Source: an uncultured Chromatiaceae bacterium (GTDB taxonomy: Bacteria; Pseudomonadota; Gammaproteobacteria; Chromatiales; Chromatiaceae). From it: a stretch of 64,000 bases of DNA. The notes under the pieces are model-generated. The model made no database searches, had not been told where the DNA came from, and saw only the letters and a list, made by a program, of their open reading frames with translations. Position numbers and translations under genes: made by a program. Location: NCBI GenBank assembly GCA_937923175.1, contig CALALB010000001.1, forward strand, positions 24,747 through 88,746, written 5' to 3'. This document shows, one piece after another, positions 17,303-26,311 of this stretch. The number at the start of each line of letters is the position of its first letter. Position 1 is the stretch's first letter.

Positions 17303-19258
17303 ATGGCAGGGGGTGGGGTACGGCTGAAACTCCAGGGCGCCCTGGCGCTGGTCTTGGCGGTCTGCCTAGCGCCGAGTGGAGGTGCTGATCCAAGATCCGA
17401 TTTTCTGGCTGCTGAATCCGCGCTCAAGCGCGGCGATCTGGCGGCCTTTAGACTGCAGGCAGATCGTCTGCGCGATAATCCGCTGTATCCATATCTGCGT
17501 TTCGCCGAGCTGACCCGAGATCTGACCCAGGTCCCGGATGCAGCGATCGAGTCGTTTTTGAACGATTATGCCAGCACGCCTTTGGCCGGGCGTCTGCGCC
17601 TGGCCTATCTGGAGCGCCTGGCTAAGGCAGGGCGCTGGGCTGATTATGCGCGTCTCTATCGGCCCGATGACTCGGTCGAGCGGCGCTGTCTGTATCTGCA
17701 TGCCCTGGTTGAGATCGGGCGCGCCGATGAGGCCTGGTCCCAGCTCGAACCTCTGTGGCTGACCGGGCAGGCGCAACCAAAGAGCTGTGAGCGGCTCTTT
17801 ACGCGCTGGCAGGCGGCGGGCCTTCTGGCAACCGAGCTGCTGTGGGCGCGGATTCGTCTGGCATTTGCCGCGGGTAATTTGGGGTTGGCCCAGCGGATTG
17901 GCGTCTGGCTTCCAGGGGCAGAGCGGATCTGGTTTGAACGCTGGCTGGGCATCGACCGGGATCCGGCCCAGCTGATGCGCGCGGCTTGGTTGAATGAGGA
18001 AAACCCTGTGCGGGCCGCGCTTCTGGCGCATGGCATTGTGCGTCTGGCTCAGACCAATCCGACCCAGGCAGTTGCGGCCTTACAGCAGCTGGATCAGGAT
18101 CTGCAGCAGGACCTCAGCGCTCGCGAGCGGGCCTATGCCGCGGTCGGTCAGGCCCTCACTGAGCTGGGCGATCGCCGAGGTCTGATCTATTGGGATCGGA
18201 TCGGCGCCCGTCTCGACAACCTCCCTGAACAGGAGCGGCGGCTGCGGGCGGCTATCCGCCTGGGGGCCTGGGAATGGATCGCCGTCTGGGTCAAACAGAT
18301 GCCCGAGTGCGAGCTCAAACGGGAGCGCTGGCTTTATTGGCAGGGGATTGCTGAATCGGCCCTGGGTCAGGAGGCGGCGGCGCGGGCGAGCTGGGCCGAG
18401 GCGGCAAGGTCGCACAGCCTCTGGGGGCTGCTGGCTGCTGATCGGCTAGAGCAGCCCTATCCCCTCGCCTCCCGTCCCCTGACCTTGGCATCCGAGCGGA
18501 TCGAGTCGATGAAACAGGATGTGGCCTATCGGCGTATCCAGGCGCTTGCGGATCTTGGACGCGAGCTCGAGGTAAGGCGCGAATGGCGCGCGCTTGCCCA
18601 AGGTCTTGATCCTGATGGGCTTAAGGCAGCCGCGCTCCTGGCCCATGCCGGCGGCTGGCACGATCAGGCGATCGCCCTGCTCGCCCAGGCCGGTGTCTGG
18701 GATGACCTGGATGTCCGTTTCCCGCTCGCCTATCGCGATCAGGTGATGGAGCTCTCCTGGCAGATCGGGATCGAGCCGGACTGGATCCAGGCAATCATCC
18801 GTCAGGAGAGCCTCTTTGCCCCGCATCTTGCCTCTTCGGCAGGGGCCCTGGGTCTGATGCAGGTGCTGCCGACGACGGCTGCCGAGCTTGCCGCTGAGCT
18901 GCATTTGCCTAAGCCTAGCCGCTGGGAGCTACTCGATCCAGGGCGCAATATCCTGCTGGGCAGCACCTATCTTGCCAAGCTGCGCGATCGTTTCGGTCAT
19001 GTCGCCCTCGCCACTGCCGCCTATAACGCTGGTCCTGCGCGCGTCAGCCGCTGGCTGCCTGAGGTCTGCATGGAGGCCGACCAATGGATCGCCACCATCC
19101 CATTCGCCGAAACCCGCACCTATGTCGAGCGGGTCCTCAGCTACCGGATCATCTATGCAGCGCGTTTAGGCCTTGAGCCCAAACGGTTGCGCGAGCTCTT
19201 GCCGCCGATCCCGGGGCGTGATCAGCCCAGGCCCCAGCTGCTCGGCCAGACGCCTTAA
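17303..19258 (+). CDS. slt: soluble lytic murein transglycosylase
   Basis: This periplasmic enzyme cleaves peptidoglycan. It has an N-terminal signal peptide (LQGALALVLAVCLAPSGGA), a long helical superhelix domain, and the C-terminal catalytic lysozyme-like domain with IIRQESLFAPHLASSAGALG (catalytic Glu in QES), GLMQVLP and ATAAYNAGPARVSRWL. The start ATG 17303 places the signal peptide correctly; in-frame starts at 17246 and 17279 are alternatives. Length of 651 residues is close to E. coli Slt70. Confidence 0.93.
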   Translation: MAGGGVRLKLQGALALVLAVCLAPSGGADPRSDFLAAESALKRGDLAAFRLQADRLRDNPLYPYLRFAELTRDLTQVPDAAIESFLNDYASTPLAGRLRLAYLERLAKAGRWADYARLYRPDDSVERRCLYLHALVEIGRADEAWSQLEPLWLTGQAQPKSCERLFTRWQAAGLLATELLWARIRLAFAAGNLGLAQRIGVWLPGAERIWFERWLGIDRDPAQLMRAAWLNEENPVRAALLAHGIVRLAQTNPTQAVAALQQLDQDLQQDLSARERAYAAVGQALTELGDRRGLIYWDRIGARLDNLPEQERRLRAAIRLGAWEWIAVWVKQMPECELKRERWLYWQGIAESALGQEAAARASWAEAARSHSLWGLLAADRLEQPYPLASRPLTLASERIESMKQDVAYRRIQALADLGRELEVRREWRALAQGLDPDGLKAAALLAHAGGWHDQAIALLAQAGVWDDLDVRFPLAYRDQVMELSWQIGIEPDWIQAIIRQESLFAPHLASSAGALGLMQVLPTTAAELAAELHLPKPSRWELLDPGRNILLGSTYLAKLRDRFGHVALATAAYNAGPARVSRWLPEVCMEADQWIATIPFAETRTYVERVLSYRIIYAARLGLEPKRLRELLPPIPGRDQPRPQLLGQTP

Positions 19259-19470
19259 GGGCCTATAAAAACCCAACAGGCCTGCCTCAGGGTCGCACAC
19301 TCATCCTGGCCCAGGCGCAGCGGGATCCGGGATGAACCTTGCGGTTTGGCCGGCGAGTGGGTGTGATGATGAGCGGATGGATTTTAATTTTTGGGCCAGC
19401 TTCTAGACTGAAGCTAGGATGAGAACCCAATTTGAGCCCTGGTGCGGTTTGGCGCTGCCCTTAGGCTGAG

Positions 19471-19776
19471 ATGCAGATCATTGGCTCACTGGTTTCGCTG
19501 ACCCATGCCGCCGTTTCCGAGTCTGCCTGGGAGCGGCGGGACTCGATCGTCTCGCCGCCAGTCGTTCAGAGCGACGCCCAGGCCCTGATCGAACGCCCGG
19601 TGGCGGGGATCGAGCGCCCTGAGACTGTGGCAAACCATCGACCCTATAGCAGCCCGGTGCGGGCCTTGAACGCCGGGGGCAAGATGCGGCGCGCACTCGA
19701 CGCCTACGAGTCCGTCCAGCGGTTGCAGGCAGGTGAGGAACTCATGGCATTCGCCGGCATTGATGTTTACGCTTAA
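19471..19776 (+). CDS. small conserved-looking hypothetical protein
   Basis: I cannot assign a function. The 101-residue product is soluble with no signal or membrane segment. Its C-terminal half (RALDAYESVQRLQAGEELMAFAGIDVYA) has the regular amphipathic look of a real protein and resembles small gammaproteobacterial proteins that end in GVDLYA-type motifs. A weak GGCTGAG precedes the ATG. It stands alone between slt and the convergent J-domain gene, with a small hairpin AGCTTC/GAAGCT at 19398-19415 upstream. Confidence 0.55.
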   Translation: MQIIGSLVSLTHAAVSESAWERRDSIVSPPVVQSDAQALIERPVAGIERPETVANHRPYSSPVRALNAGGKMRRALDAYESVQRLQAGEELMAFAGIDVYA

Positions 19777-19881
19777 AGCCGACGGGTCGAGGCATGATCC
19801 AAGGATCCCCTGCAAGAGGCCTTCTATTAGGCCTCCCCGCCGGATGATGAGGGAGATGACTGCAATGACATCGCGCCCGCC

Positions 19882-21423
19882 TCAATAACGTGCCTCTAGG
19901 ATCAACCAGTCCGAGCCCTTGGATTCAAGGACGAGATTGAGGTCACCCGTTTGGGTCGCAAGACGCGCCTGCTGATCGAGATAACCCACCTGGTAACGGG
20001 CGCGGAGTGCGCAAAGCCGCTCCTTGGGGAGCGGCTGGATCTCGATCTGGCTGAAATCGATGCGCCGCAGCAAGGTGAGTTTAAACCAGGTCTCATAGGC
20101 CTGGCGGATTGCAAACCAGCTTGTCAGATCGTTTTCCCTGGCAAGTGGACTATAGAGGGTCATGAGTTGGTCGAGCGCGCCATCCTGATAGGCATTTTTA
20201 AAGCGTTCGAGCAGTTCGAGAGCAGCCAGGCAGCCACCGGGATCCGTGAGGCTGGAGGGGGGGGAGGCGAGATCGACCTCGGCAGCTGGGGGAAGAGGGA
20301 TCAAGGGCGGGCTGGGCGGCTCTGGAACCGGGATCAGGGCTGGAAAGCGTCTAGGGGTATCCATCAGGGGCGGTCGATCCCAGGGCGGTGGCAGGTGCCA
20401 ATCCGGGCTGGGGGGAGACAGAACCGGTTCCCCTAGACCCTCAGCAATGGGCAACTGTGGCGAAACAGCAGGTTGATCCGCAACCGCCGGTGGAGGCGAT
20501 GGCGCTGGGCGGGTCTCTGGGCTGCCCTGTTTCCGGCGAATAGGCTCCGGTTGATCGGCCTGGGCTTTAACCCCAGATCCGGGAGGCGGCGGGTTTGGCC
20601 GCTCGGGGGCGGTTTGGGCGGATGCCTGGGCTGGCTGCTCCTGGGGAGGCGAGGGCTCGGGCTGGTTGAGACCGATAATCCTGGGTGTCTCAGCGCTGAG
20701 CGGCTGATGGAGAATCCGCGGCGCCGGTTTGGGGCGCTCCTTGGGCCAGAATAGCCCAGCCAGGGCAAAGAGACCGACCAGGGTCAGGATGACAAGCAGG
20801 CGCCGATCGAACAGGGGGCGGGCCTGGAGCCGGGATTGGGCCCAGGCCCAAAACAGCATCGGCCAGTCGCCGATGCGGGCTGCCGACCCGGGGCTGCCTT
20901 GCTGTTGGGTCTGGTGCTCAGCGGTGCGCTGGGTTGGCGGTCGACCAGGTCTAGCCCTGTCATCACCGCGCTGGATGGCGGCAAAGGCGCGGTTGAGCTG
21001 TTCAGTGCGCCGGGTCGCCCAGTCGGTGCGATCAGGGTGTCGATCGGGGTGATAGACCTTGATCAGCCGCCGATAACGCTGTTTAGCGACCTCCGGATCG
21101 ACCCCTGGCTCCAAACCCAGGGTCTGGGCAGGTGAGCGATTCTCCCCTGCGAACAGGCGCTGATCCAGCAGGAGAAAGGCGATAGCCCTGGCCTGAGCTG
21201 GATCGAGTTGCTGGCGGATGGCCTGATCCAGGGCGGCGGCGCCCGGATGCCTGGGGTTGCCGAGCCACAGGAGCAACGCGTCTAGATGCTGATCAAGGAT
21301 GGGGTTGAAACGACCCCGACGCAGCGATTGCACCAGTTCGCCCATCCAGGATGGATGCATGCCAGGGATCGCTCGCTTGATTGCGGGGTAGCAGAAACGA
21401 ATCAGGGTGCGCAGCTCGGGCAT
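19882..21423 (-). CDS. membrane-anchored J-domain protein
   Basis: The 513-residue protein is not a classical DnaJ. Residues 1-95 are a helical unassigned region. A J domain follows (about 100-150) with the Hsp70-stimulating HPD motif at 125-127. One membrane helix (about 207-225, VILTLVGLFALAGLFW) is followed by a long proline-rich linker (230-395), and a C-terminal domain of about 115 residues (LERFKNAYQDGALDQLMTLY) that looks like the NTF2/SnoaL-like fold found in extracytoplasmic proteins. The J domain would be cytoplasmic and the C-terminal part periplasmic. It may recruit DnaK to a membrane process. The next gene, fxsA, is on the same strand upstream. Confidence 0.8.
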   Translation of the reverse strand: MPELRTLIRFCYPAIKRAIPGMHPSWMGELVQSLRRGRFNPILDQHLDALLLWLGNPRHPGAAALDQAIRQQLDPAQARAIAFLLLDQRLFAGENRSPAQTLGLEPGVDPEVAKQRYRRLIKVYHPDRHPDRTDWATRRTEQLNRAFAAIQRGDDRARPGRPPTQRTAEHQTQQQGSPGSAARIGDWPMLFWAWAQSRLQARPLFDRRLLVILTLVGLFALAGLFWPKERPKPAPRILHQPLSAETPRIIGLNQPEPSPPQEQPAQASAQTAPERPNPPPPGSGVKAQADQPEPIRRKQGSPETRPAPSPPPAVADQPAVSPQLPIAEGLGEPVLSPPSPDWHLPPPWDRPPLMDTPRRFPALIPVPEPPSPPLIPLPPAAEVDLASPPSSLTDPGGCLAALELLERFKNAYQDGALDQLMTLYSPLARENDLTSWFAIRQAYETWFKLTLLRRIDFSQIEIQPLPKERLCALRARYQVGYLDQQARLATQTGDLNLVLESKGSDWLILEARY

Positions 21424-21434
21424 CTGTTCGGCGA

Positions 21435-21848
21435 TCAGTCCTCGCGTTGATAGTCGACCTCGATCACCCGCGGTTCAGGATCAAGGCGCCGGTCGGGGTG
21501 ATCAGGATAGAACCGGCAGGTATGGGTGATCAGGGCATGGCGTACCGCCGGGATCAGGAGGACAAGACCCAGGGCATCGGTTAACAGCCCCGGCACAAGC
21601 AGACACAGACCTGCTACCAGCAACAGGGCCCCATCGAGCAGGTCGAGCGCGAGTAATTGACCCTCGGCAAGCGCTGCCTGCACCCTCAGGGCAATCCCGA
21701 ATCCTTGTTGCTGCACCAGCCAGACGCCGAGCGCTGCGGTCAAGAGCGAGAGCCCAATGGTCGAGAGCGCCCCGATCCGGGCGCCGACCTGGATCAGGAC
21801 GAACAGCTCGATCAAGGGAAATAGGATCAACAGCCAAAGCAGTGGCAC
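21435..21848 (-). CDS. fxsA: FxsA family membrane protein
   Basis: The roughly 137-residue protein has about four hydrophobic helices with the family start VPLLWLLILFPLIELFVLI and the stretch LLVPGLLTDALGLVLLIP. FxsA was named from suppression of F exclusion of phage T7; the cellular role is unknown. GTG at 21848 is taken as the start because GGAGG lies eight bases upstream; the longer ATG start would put 12 polar residues before the first helix. The J-domain gene follows 11 bases downstream. Confidence 0.85.
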   Translation of the reverse strand: MPLLWLLILFPLIELFVLIQVGARIGALSTIGLSLLTAALGVWLVQQQGFGIALRVQAALAEGQLLALDLLDGALLLVAGLCLLVPGLLTDALGLVLLIPAVRHALITHTCRFYPDHPDRRLDPEPRVIEVDYQRED

Positions 21849-21941
21849 GGTGGTATCCTCCGGTTCAAGCGGCCCTGGGCTCATCGCCCAGCGGGCCCAT
21901 AGACGGCAAAACTTAACCTGTTGAAGAGGGCAAGTCCAAAG

Positions 21942-22277
21942 ATGGCGAGCACTGTCGTAGTGTTATGCACCTGTCCAGATCCGGAGACCGGAAGACGTCT
22001 GGCTGAATCCCTGGTTGGAGACCGTCTGGCTGCCTGTGTCAATCTGATTCCCGGGCTGACCTCGATCTATCTCTGGGAGGGACGGATCCAGACCGAGGCG
22101 GAGGTCTTGCTGCTGATCAAGACCACCGACGAACGGCTCGATGCCCTGATCGCCCGTTTGCGGGCCTTGCATCCCTATCAGGTTCCCGAGATTATCGCCC
22201 TTCCGATCGTCGTTGGATTGCCTGAATATCTCGATTGGGTGAAGACATGCGTGAATATAGTGGAGCCAGGGCCTTAG
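21942..22277 (+). CDS. cutA: CutA divalent cation tolerance protein
   Basis: The 111-residue protein is the small trimeric CutA: VVVLCTCPDPETGRRLAESLVGDRLAACVNLIPGLTSIYLWEGRIQ and KTTDERLDALIARLRALHPYQVPEIIALPI are the family signatures, cited here by segment. It binds copper in some species and is linked to metal tolerance. ATG 21942 is preferred over the upstream TTG. It overlaps the start of dsbD by 31 bases, a common cutA-dsbD arrangement. Confidence 0.93.
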   Translation: MASTVVVLCTCPDPETGRRLAESLVGDRLAACVNLIPGLTSIYLWEGRIQTEAEVLLLIKTTDERLDALIARLRALHPYQVPEIIALPIVVGLPEYLDWVKTCVNIVEPGP

Positions 22278-24553
22278 TGGGGCTGATCCTGTTGTCGCTC
22301 TGGCTGGCGGCAGGCGCCTGGGGCGATGAGTTTCTGCCCCAGGGGCAGGCATTTCCCATGCGCGCCGAGGTCGTGGATGCTGAACGCATTCGGGTCAGCT
22401 GGGAGATTGCGCCTGGTTATTATCTCTATCGCAGCAAGCTTCGCTTCGTCTCCAAGACTGAGGGGATCGATCTGGGGTCACCCAAGCTGCCAGCAGCTGA
22501 GACTAAGCAGGATGAGTTCTTCGGTGTAGTCGAGATCTACCGAGGCCAGCTGGCGGTTGAGCTTCCGGTTAAACGCGCAGGGAACGCAGGCAATCGATTC
22601 GAGCTTGAGGTCGGCACTCAGGGCTGTGCCGAGGCCGGCTTTTGTTACCCGCCGCACCGCGAGCAGGTCGTGCTCGATCTACCGCCAGCCATGGTCTCAT
22701 CGGCTCAGGCTGGCGGCGTCGGCAGCGAGGCGGGCGTATCCAGGGTCGATCGCCCCGGCTCGAAACGGCTGGCCGCATTGCTCGCCTCTGTCTCCCAAGA
22801 GGGCCAACCCGAGATCCCCGACGTCGATACCGCCTTTGTCTTCGAGTCCCAGCAGATCAGCCCCGATCGCCTGCAGCTGGGCTGGACGATCGCCCCTGGT
22901 ACCTATCTCTATGCCGAGCAGGTTAAGGTTGCAGTCGCCGATCAGGGGGTTGAAATCGGCTCGATCCAGCGCCCACCGGGGGTCATCAGACCCAAGGGTG
23001 TGCGTCCCGATGGCAGCCTGGGACCAGTCGAGATCTATGAAGGCCAGATCGAGATCGAGGTCTCCTTGGTGCGCTCCGATCCAAGGTTGACCGAGGCGCG
23101 GTTGAGCGTCAACTATCAGGGCTGCGCCGAGGTTGGGATCTGTTATCCGCCCCAAACCCGCGAGATTCGGGTTGCGCTGGGCGAGTTGCCGGTTAGTTCC
23201 CAAACGGCTGTCCCAGGGTCTGTGGCAGGGACAGCCCCTCCCTCGCCCGCCGCCCCCCCTTCCGCAGAGCAGGATCGGATCGCCGAGGTGCTAGTGAACG
23301 GCAAGCTCTGGGCGATCATCGCTGCCTTTTTTGGCTTTGGTCTGCTGTTGGCCTTTACCCCCTGTGTCTTTCCGATGATCCCAATCCTGGCGGGCATCAT
23401 CGTTGGACAGGGAAAGGGGATTACAACCCGGCGCGCCTTTGTGCTTTCGCTCGTTTATGTCCTAGCGATGGCCCTGACCTATACACTCGCCGGTATCCTG
23501 GCAGGATTGGTGGGCGCCAATCTCCAGGCGGCTTTGCAAAATCCTTGGGTCTTGAGCACCTTTGCAGCGATCTTTGGGTTTTTGGCGCTGTCCATGTTTG
23601 GATTTTATGAGCTTCAGCTCCCCTCTGGCCTGCAATCGCGGCTTGCGGAATTCAGCAACCGCCAGCAGCAAGGAACCCTGCTCGGGGTCGCCATCATGGG
23701 CGTACTTTCGGCCCTGATCGTCGGGCCCTGTGTCGCGCCCCCCTTGTTCGGGGCCCTGATCTATATCGGTCAGACCGGGGATGCGCTGTTGGGTGGGCTT
23801 GCGCTCTTTAGCCTAAGCCTGGGGATGGGCGCGCCTTTGCTTGCCATCGGCACCTCGGCGGGTAGGCTATTGCCGCGCGCTGGGGCCTGGATGGAATCGG
23901 TCAAGGCGGTTTTTGGGGTCTTGCTGTTAGGGGTCGCCATCCTGATGCTCGAGCGCATCCTGCCGGCTGCAGTAGCGATGCTCCTTTGGGGTCTGTTACT
24001 GATCTGTTCGGCGGTCTATCTGGGGGCGCTCAGCCCAGTTGCGCCGGAGGCGAGCGGTTGGCGCAGGCTATGGAAGGGGCTAGGGGTGGCGCTGTTGATC
24101 TATGGGGCCCTGATGTTGGTGGGCGCGGCTGGGGGTGGTCGAGATACGCTTCAGCCGCTGCGCGGGCTTGGGGCAAGTGGCTCTGGCGGCGGCGAGGAGG
24201 TATCCTTCAGGCGTATCAAGACGCTCGCCGACCTTGAACTTGAGCTCGCCCAGGCAACCCGCCCAGTGCTGCTCGATCTCTATGCCGACTGGTGTCTCTC
24301 ATGCAAGGAGATGGAACGCTATACCTTCAGCGATCCAGAGGTTCAACGGGAACTCAGGCGTTTTGTCCTCTTGCAGGCCGATGTCACGGCCAATGATGCC
24401 GAGGATCGCGCCTTGCAAAGACGTTTTGGTATCCTGGGTCCACCTGCCATCCTGTTTTTCGACCGCCGCGGTCAGGAGCGGCCTGAATATCGGGTCATCG
24501 GCTTTCGGCCGGCAGCAGCCTTCCTCGATCATCTGCACCGGATTCAGCTATGA
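22247..24553 (+). CDS. dsbD: thiol:disulfide interchange protein DsbD with two alpha domains
   Basis: The 768-residue protein passes electrons from cytoplasmic thioredoxin to periplasmic thiols. After a signal peptide come two N-terminal alpha domains instead of one: the first (about 28-147) with Cys127/Cys133 in GCAEAGFCYPP, the second (about 184-312) with Cys293/Cys299 in GCAEVGICYPP. The beta membrane domain follows, with AFTPCVFPM (Cys373) and LIVGPCVAPP, then the gamma thioredoxin domain with ADWCLSCKE. Usual DsbD has about 570-600 residues. The start at 22247 gives a clean signal peptide. Its TGA overlaps the tlpA-like start. Confidence 0.93.
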   Translation: MREYSGARALVGLILLSLWLAAGAWGDEFLPQGQAFPMRAEVVDAERIRVSWEIAPGYYLYRSKLRFVSKTEGIDLGSPKLPAAETKQDEFFGVVEIYRGQLAVELPVKRAGNAGNRFELEVGTQGCAEAGFCYPPHREQVVLDLPPAMVSSAQAGGVGSEAGVSRVDRPGSKRLAALLASVSQEGQPEIPDVDTAFVFESQQISPDRLQLGWTIAPGTYLYAEQVKVAVADQGVEIGSIQRPPGVIRPKGVRPDGSLGPVEIYEGQIEIEVSLVRSDPRLTEARLSVNYQGCAEVGICYPPQTREIRVALGELPVSSQTAVPGSVAGTAPPSPAAPPSAEQDRIAEVLVNGKLWAIIAAFFGFGLLLAFTPCVFPMIPILAGIIVGQGKGITTRRAFVLSLVYVLAMALTYTLAGILAGLVGANLQAALQNPWVLSTFAAIFGFLALSMFGFYELQLPSGLQSRLAEFSNRQQQGTLLGVAIMGVLSALIVGPCVAPPLFGALIYIGQTGDALLGGLALFSLSLGMGAPLLAIGTSAGRLLPRAGAWMESVKAVFGVLLLGVAILMLERILPAAVAMLLWGLLLICSAVYLGALSPVAPEASGWRRLWKGLGVALLIYGALMLVGAAGGGRDTLQPLRGLGASGSGGGEEVSFRRIKTLADLELELAQATRPVLLDLYADWCLSCKEMERYTFSDPEVQRELRRFVLLQADVTANDAEDRALQRRFGILGPPAILFFDRRGQERPEYRVIGFRPAAAFLDHLHRIQL

Positions 24554-25146
24554 AGGCGCTCAGGGTCATCCTGATTACGGTGCTGGCTGCCGGCATCAGC
24601 ATCGGTACCGCCCTGCTGGGGCAGCGCCTGCTCGGCGCTCGCCCCCAGGAACAGACAGCGGTGCTGGAGCCGGTCAAGGGTCAGCTCGAAAGCCTGCCGG
24701 ACTTGCGTTTAAACGATCTCGAAGGCCATGAGGTGGCAAGCAATGCCTGGGCGGGCAAGGTCCTGGTGCTCAATTTTTGGGCCACCTGGTGCCCGCCCTG
24801 TTTGGAGGAGATCCCGGGTTTTATTGCGCTCCAGGAACGCCTGCGTCCGTTCGGCGTCCAGGTCGTCGGGATCGCGGTGAATGAGGTCGAGGAGGTACGC
24901 GCCTTTGTTGCCGCCCATCCGCTCAATTATCCGGTTCTTTTGGCAAATCCCGAGGCCCTGGATGCGGCCGTCCAATTGGGCAATTGGCTCGAGATCCTGC
25001 CCTTTACCGTGATCTTTGACCGCCAGGGACGGCGTATCCATAGCCAGCTCGGTCCATTCGGCGAGGCGGAGCTTGAGCGGTGGCTCGCCCCTCTGTTGAT
25101 CCGGGCTGAGGGACGGCTGGGGCGAGCCTCCTCGAATGCCCCCTAG
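24550..25146 (+). CDS. TlpA/ResA-type membrane-anchored thioredoxin
   Basis: The 198-residue periplasmic protein has an N-terminal signal anchor and a thioredoxin fold with the active site WATWCPPCLEE and the cis-proline region LPFTVIFDRQG. Proteins of this type reduce disulfides, for example in apocytochromes before heme attachment. The ATG overlaps the dsbD stop by four bases; DsbD is a plausible electron donor, and the abundant c-type cytochrome PufC a plausible beneficiary. Confidence 0.88.
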   Translation: MKALRVILITVLAAGISIGTALLGQRLLGARPQEQTAVLEPVKGQLESLPDLRLNDLEGHEVASNAWAGKVLVLNFWATWCPPCLEEIPGFIALQERLRPFGVQVVGIAVNEVEEVRAFVAAHPLNYPVLLANPEALDAAVQLGNWLEILPFTVIFDRQGRRIHSQLGPFGEAELERWLAPLLIRAEGRLGRASSNAP

Positions 25147-25287
25147 GCCCCCGCCCCAGGGCAGGGGAGACGAGCGGTGTTTTCCCAGATGCTCTGGACA
25201 GGGTTTAGCGAAATCCGGACAATTCGCCGTGATTTGCTACCTATTGGCGGCGGCAAGCGCAAAACCCAACCGCTTTGAAAAATCTTA

Positions 25288-25749
25288 ATGGCCTCGATCC
25301 TGGTCCTAAACGGCCCCAACCTCAATCTGCTTGGCACCCGCGAGCCGGCCCATTATGGGCGCGTGACCCTTGCCGAGATCGAACATGAACTCAGGGCGAT
25401 AGCAGACGCAGCTGGGCATAGACTTGCCTTCATCCAAAGCAATGCCGAATCGGTCCTGATCGAGGCCGTTCACCAGGCTGGACGCGATGGCTTTGATTTC
25501 ATCATCATCAATCCAGCCGCCTTTACCCACACCAGCATCGCCCTGCGCGATGCGCTCCTGGCTGTCGCCATCCCCTTTATCGAGGTGCACCTATCGAACA
25601 TCTATGCCCGCGAACCATTTCGCGCCCATTCCTATTTTTCGGATATCGCCTTGGGCGTGATCTCTGGGCTCGGTGCCGAGGGATATGCGCTGGCGCTGCG
25701 CGCCGCGCTGGGCCGACTGAATCAGGGGCCAACCGACGAGACCCGTTGA
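25288..25749 (+). CDS. aroQ: 3-dehydroquinate dehydratase, type II
   Basis: The 153-residue enzyme carries out the third step of the shikimate pathway. Signatures [13 protein letters not shown], the catalytic Tyr in [21 protein letters not shown] and [14 protein letters not shown] are present. Length is normal. It precedes accB by three bases, the order aroQ-accB-accC being standard in gammaproteobacteria. Confidence 0.95.
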   Translation: MASILVLNGPNLNLLGTREPAHYGRVTLAEIEHELRAIADAAGHRLAFIQSNAESVLIEAVHQAGRDGFDFIIINPAAFTHTSIALRDALLAVAIPFIEVHLSNIYAREPFRAHSYFSDIALGVISGLGAEGYALALRAALGRLNQGPTDETR

Positions 25750-25752
25750 ACG

Positions 25753-26208
25753 ATGGACATCCGTAAGGTCAAGAAGCTGATTGAACTGCTCGCGCAATCC
25801 GATATCGCCGAAATCGAGATCCATGAGGGCGAGGAGTCGGTACGCATCAGCCGTCAGACCGGTCAACCGATGCCGGTCTATCTGCCGCAAGGTCCGGCCC
25901 TGGCCGCCCCCTCACTCCCTCCGCCCAACCCAGGCGCTGCGCCTGCACCCTCCCAGGAGGAGGAAGAGCTGGCAGGTAAGGTGGTGCGCTCGCCCATGGT
26001 CGGTACCTTTTATCGCGCGCCCGCCCCGGGGGCCAAGCCATTCGTCGAAGAGGGGCAGGCGGTTAAGCCAGGCGATATCCTGTGCATCATCGAGGCGATG
26101 AAGATCCTCAATCAGATCGAGTGCGAGTATACAGGGGTGATCAAGCGGATCCTGGTCGAAAACGGTCAGCCGGTCGAATATAACCAGCCGTTGTTTTTGA
26201 TCGCCTGA
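25753..26208 (+). CDS. accB: biotin carboxyl carrier protein of acetyl-CoA carboxylase
   Basis: The 151-residue BCCP has a Pro/Ala linker and a C-terminal biotinyl domain with the biotin lysine in [10 protein letters not shown]. It carries CO2 on biotin for malonyl-CoA synthesis. It follows aroQ closely and is 103 bases ahead of accC. Confidence 0.95.
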   Translation: MDIRKVKKLIELLAQSDIAEIEIHEGEESVRISRQTGQPMPVYLPQGPALAAPSLPPPNPGAAPAPSQEEEELAGKVVRSPMVGTFYRAPAPGAKPFVEEGQAVKPGDILCIIEAMKILNQIECEYTGVIKRILVENGQPVEYNQPLFLIA

Positions 26209-26311
26209 GGGGTCCTTGGCAGTTGATTGACCGGCGAGACGCCGGCGCAACCCCGCAAAAACGCTGGCGGCATCCCTAGCCCCGGCGCCATGAGACATCT
26301 CCATGCCAGCC

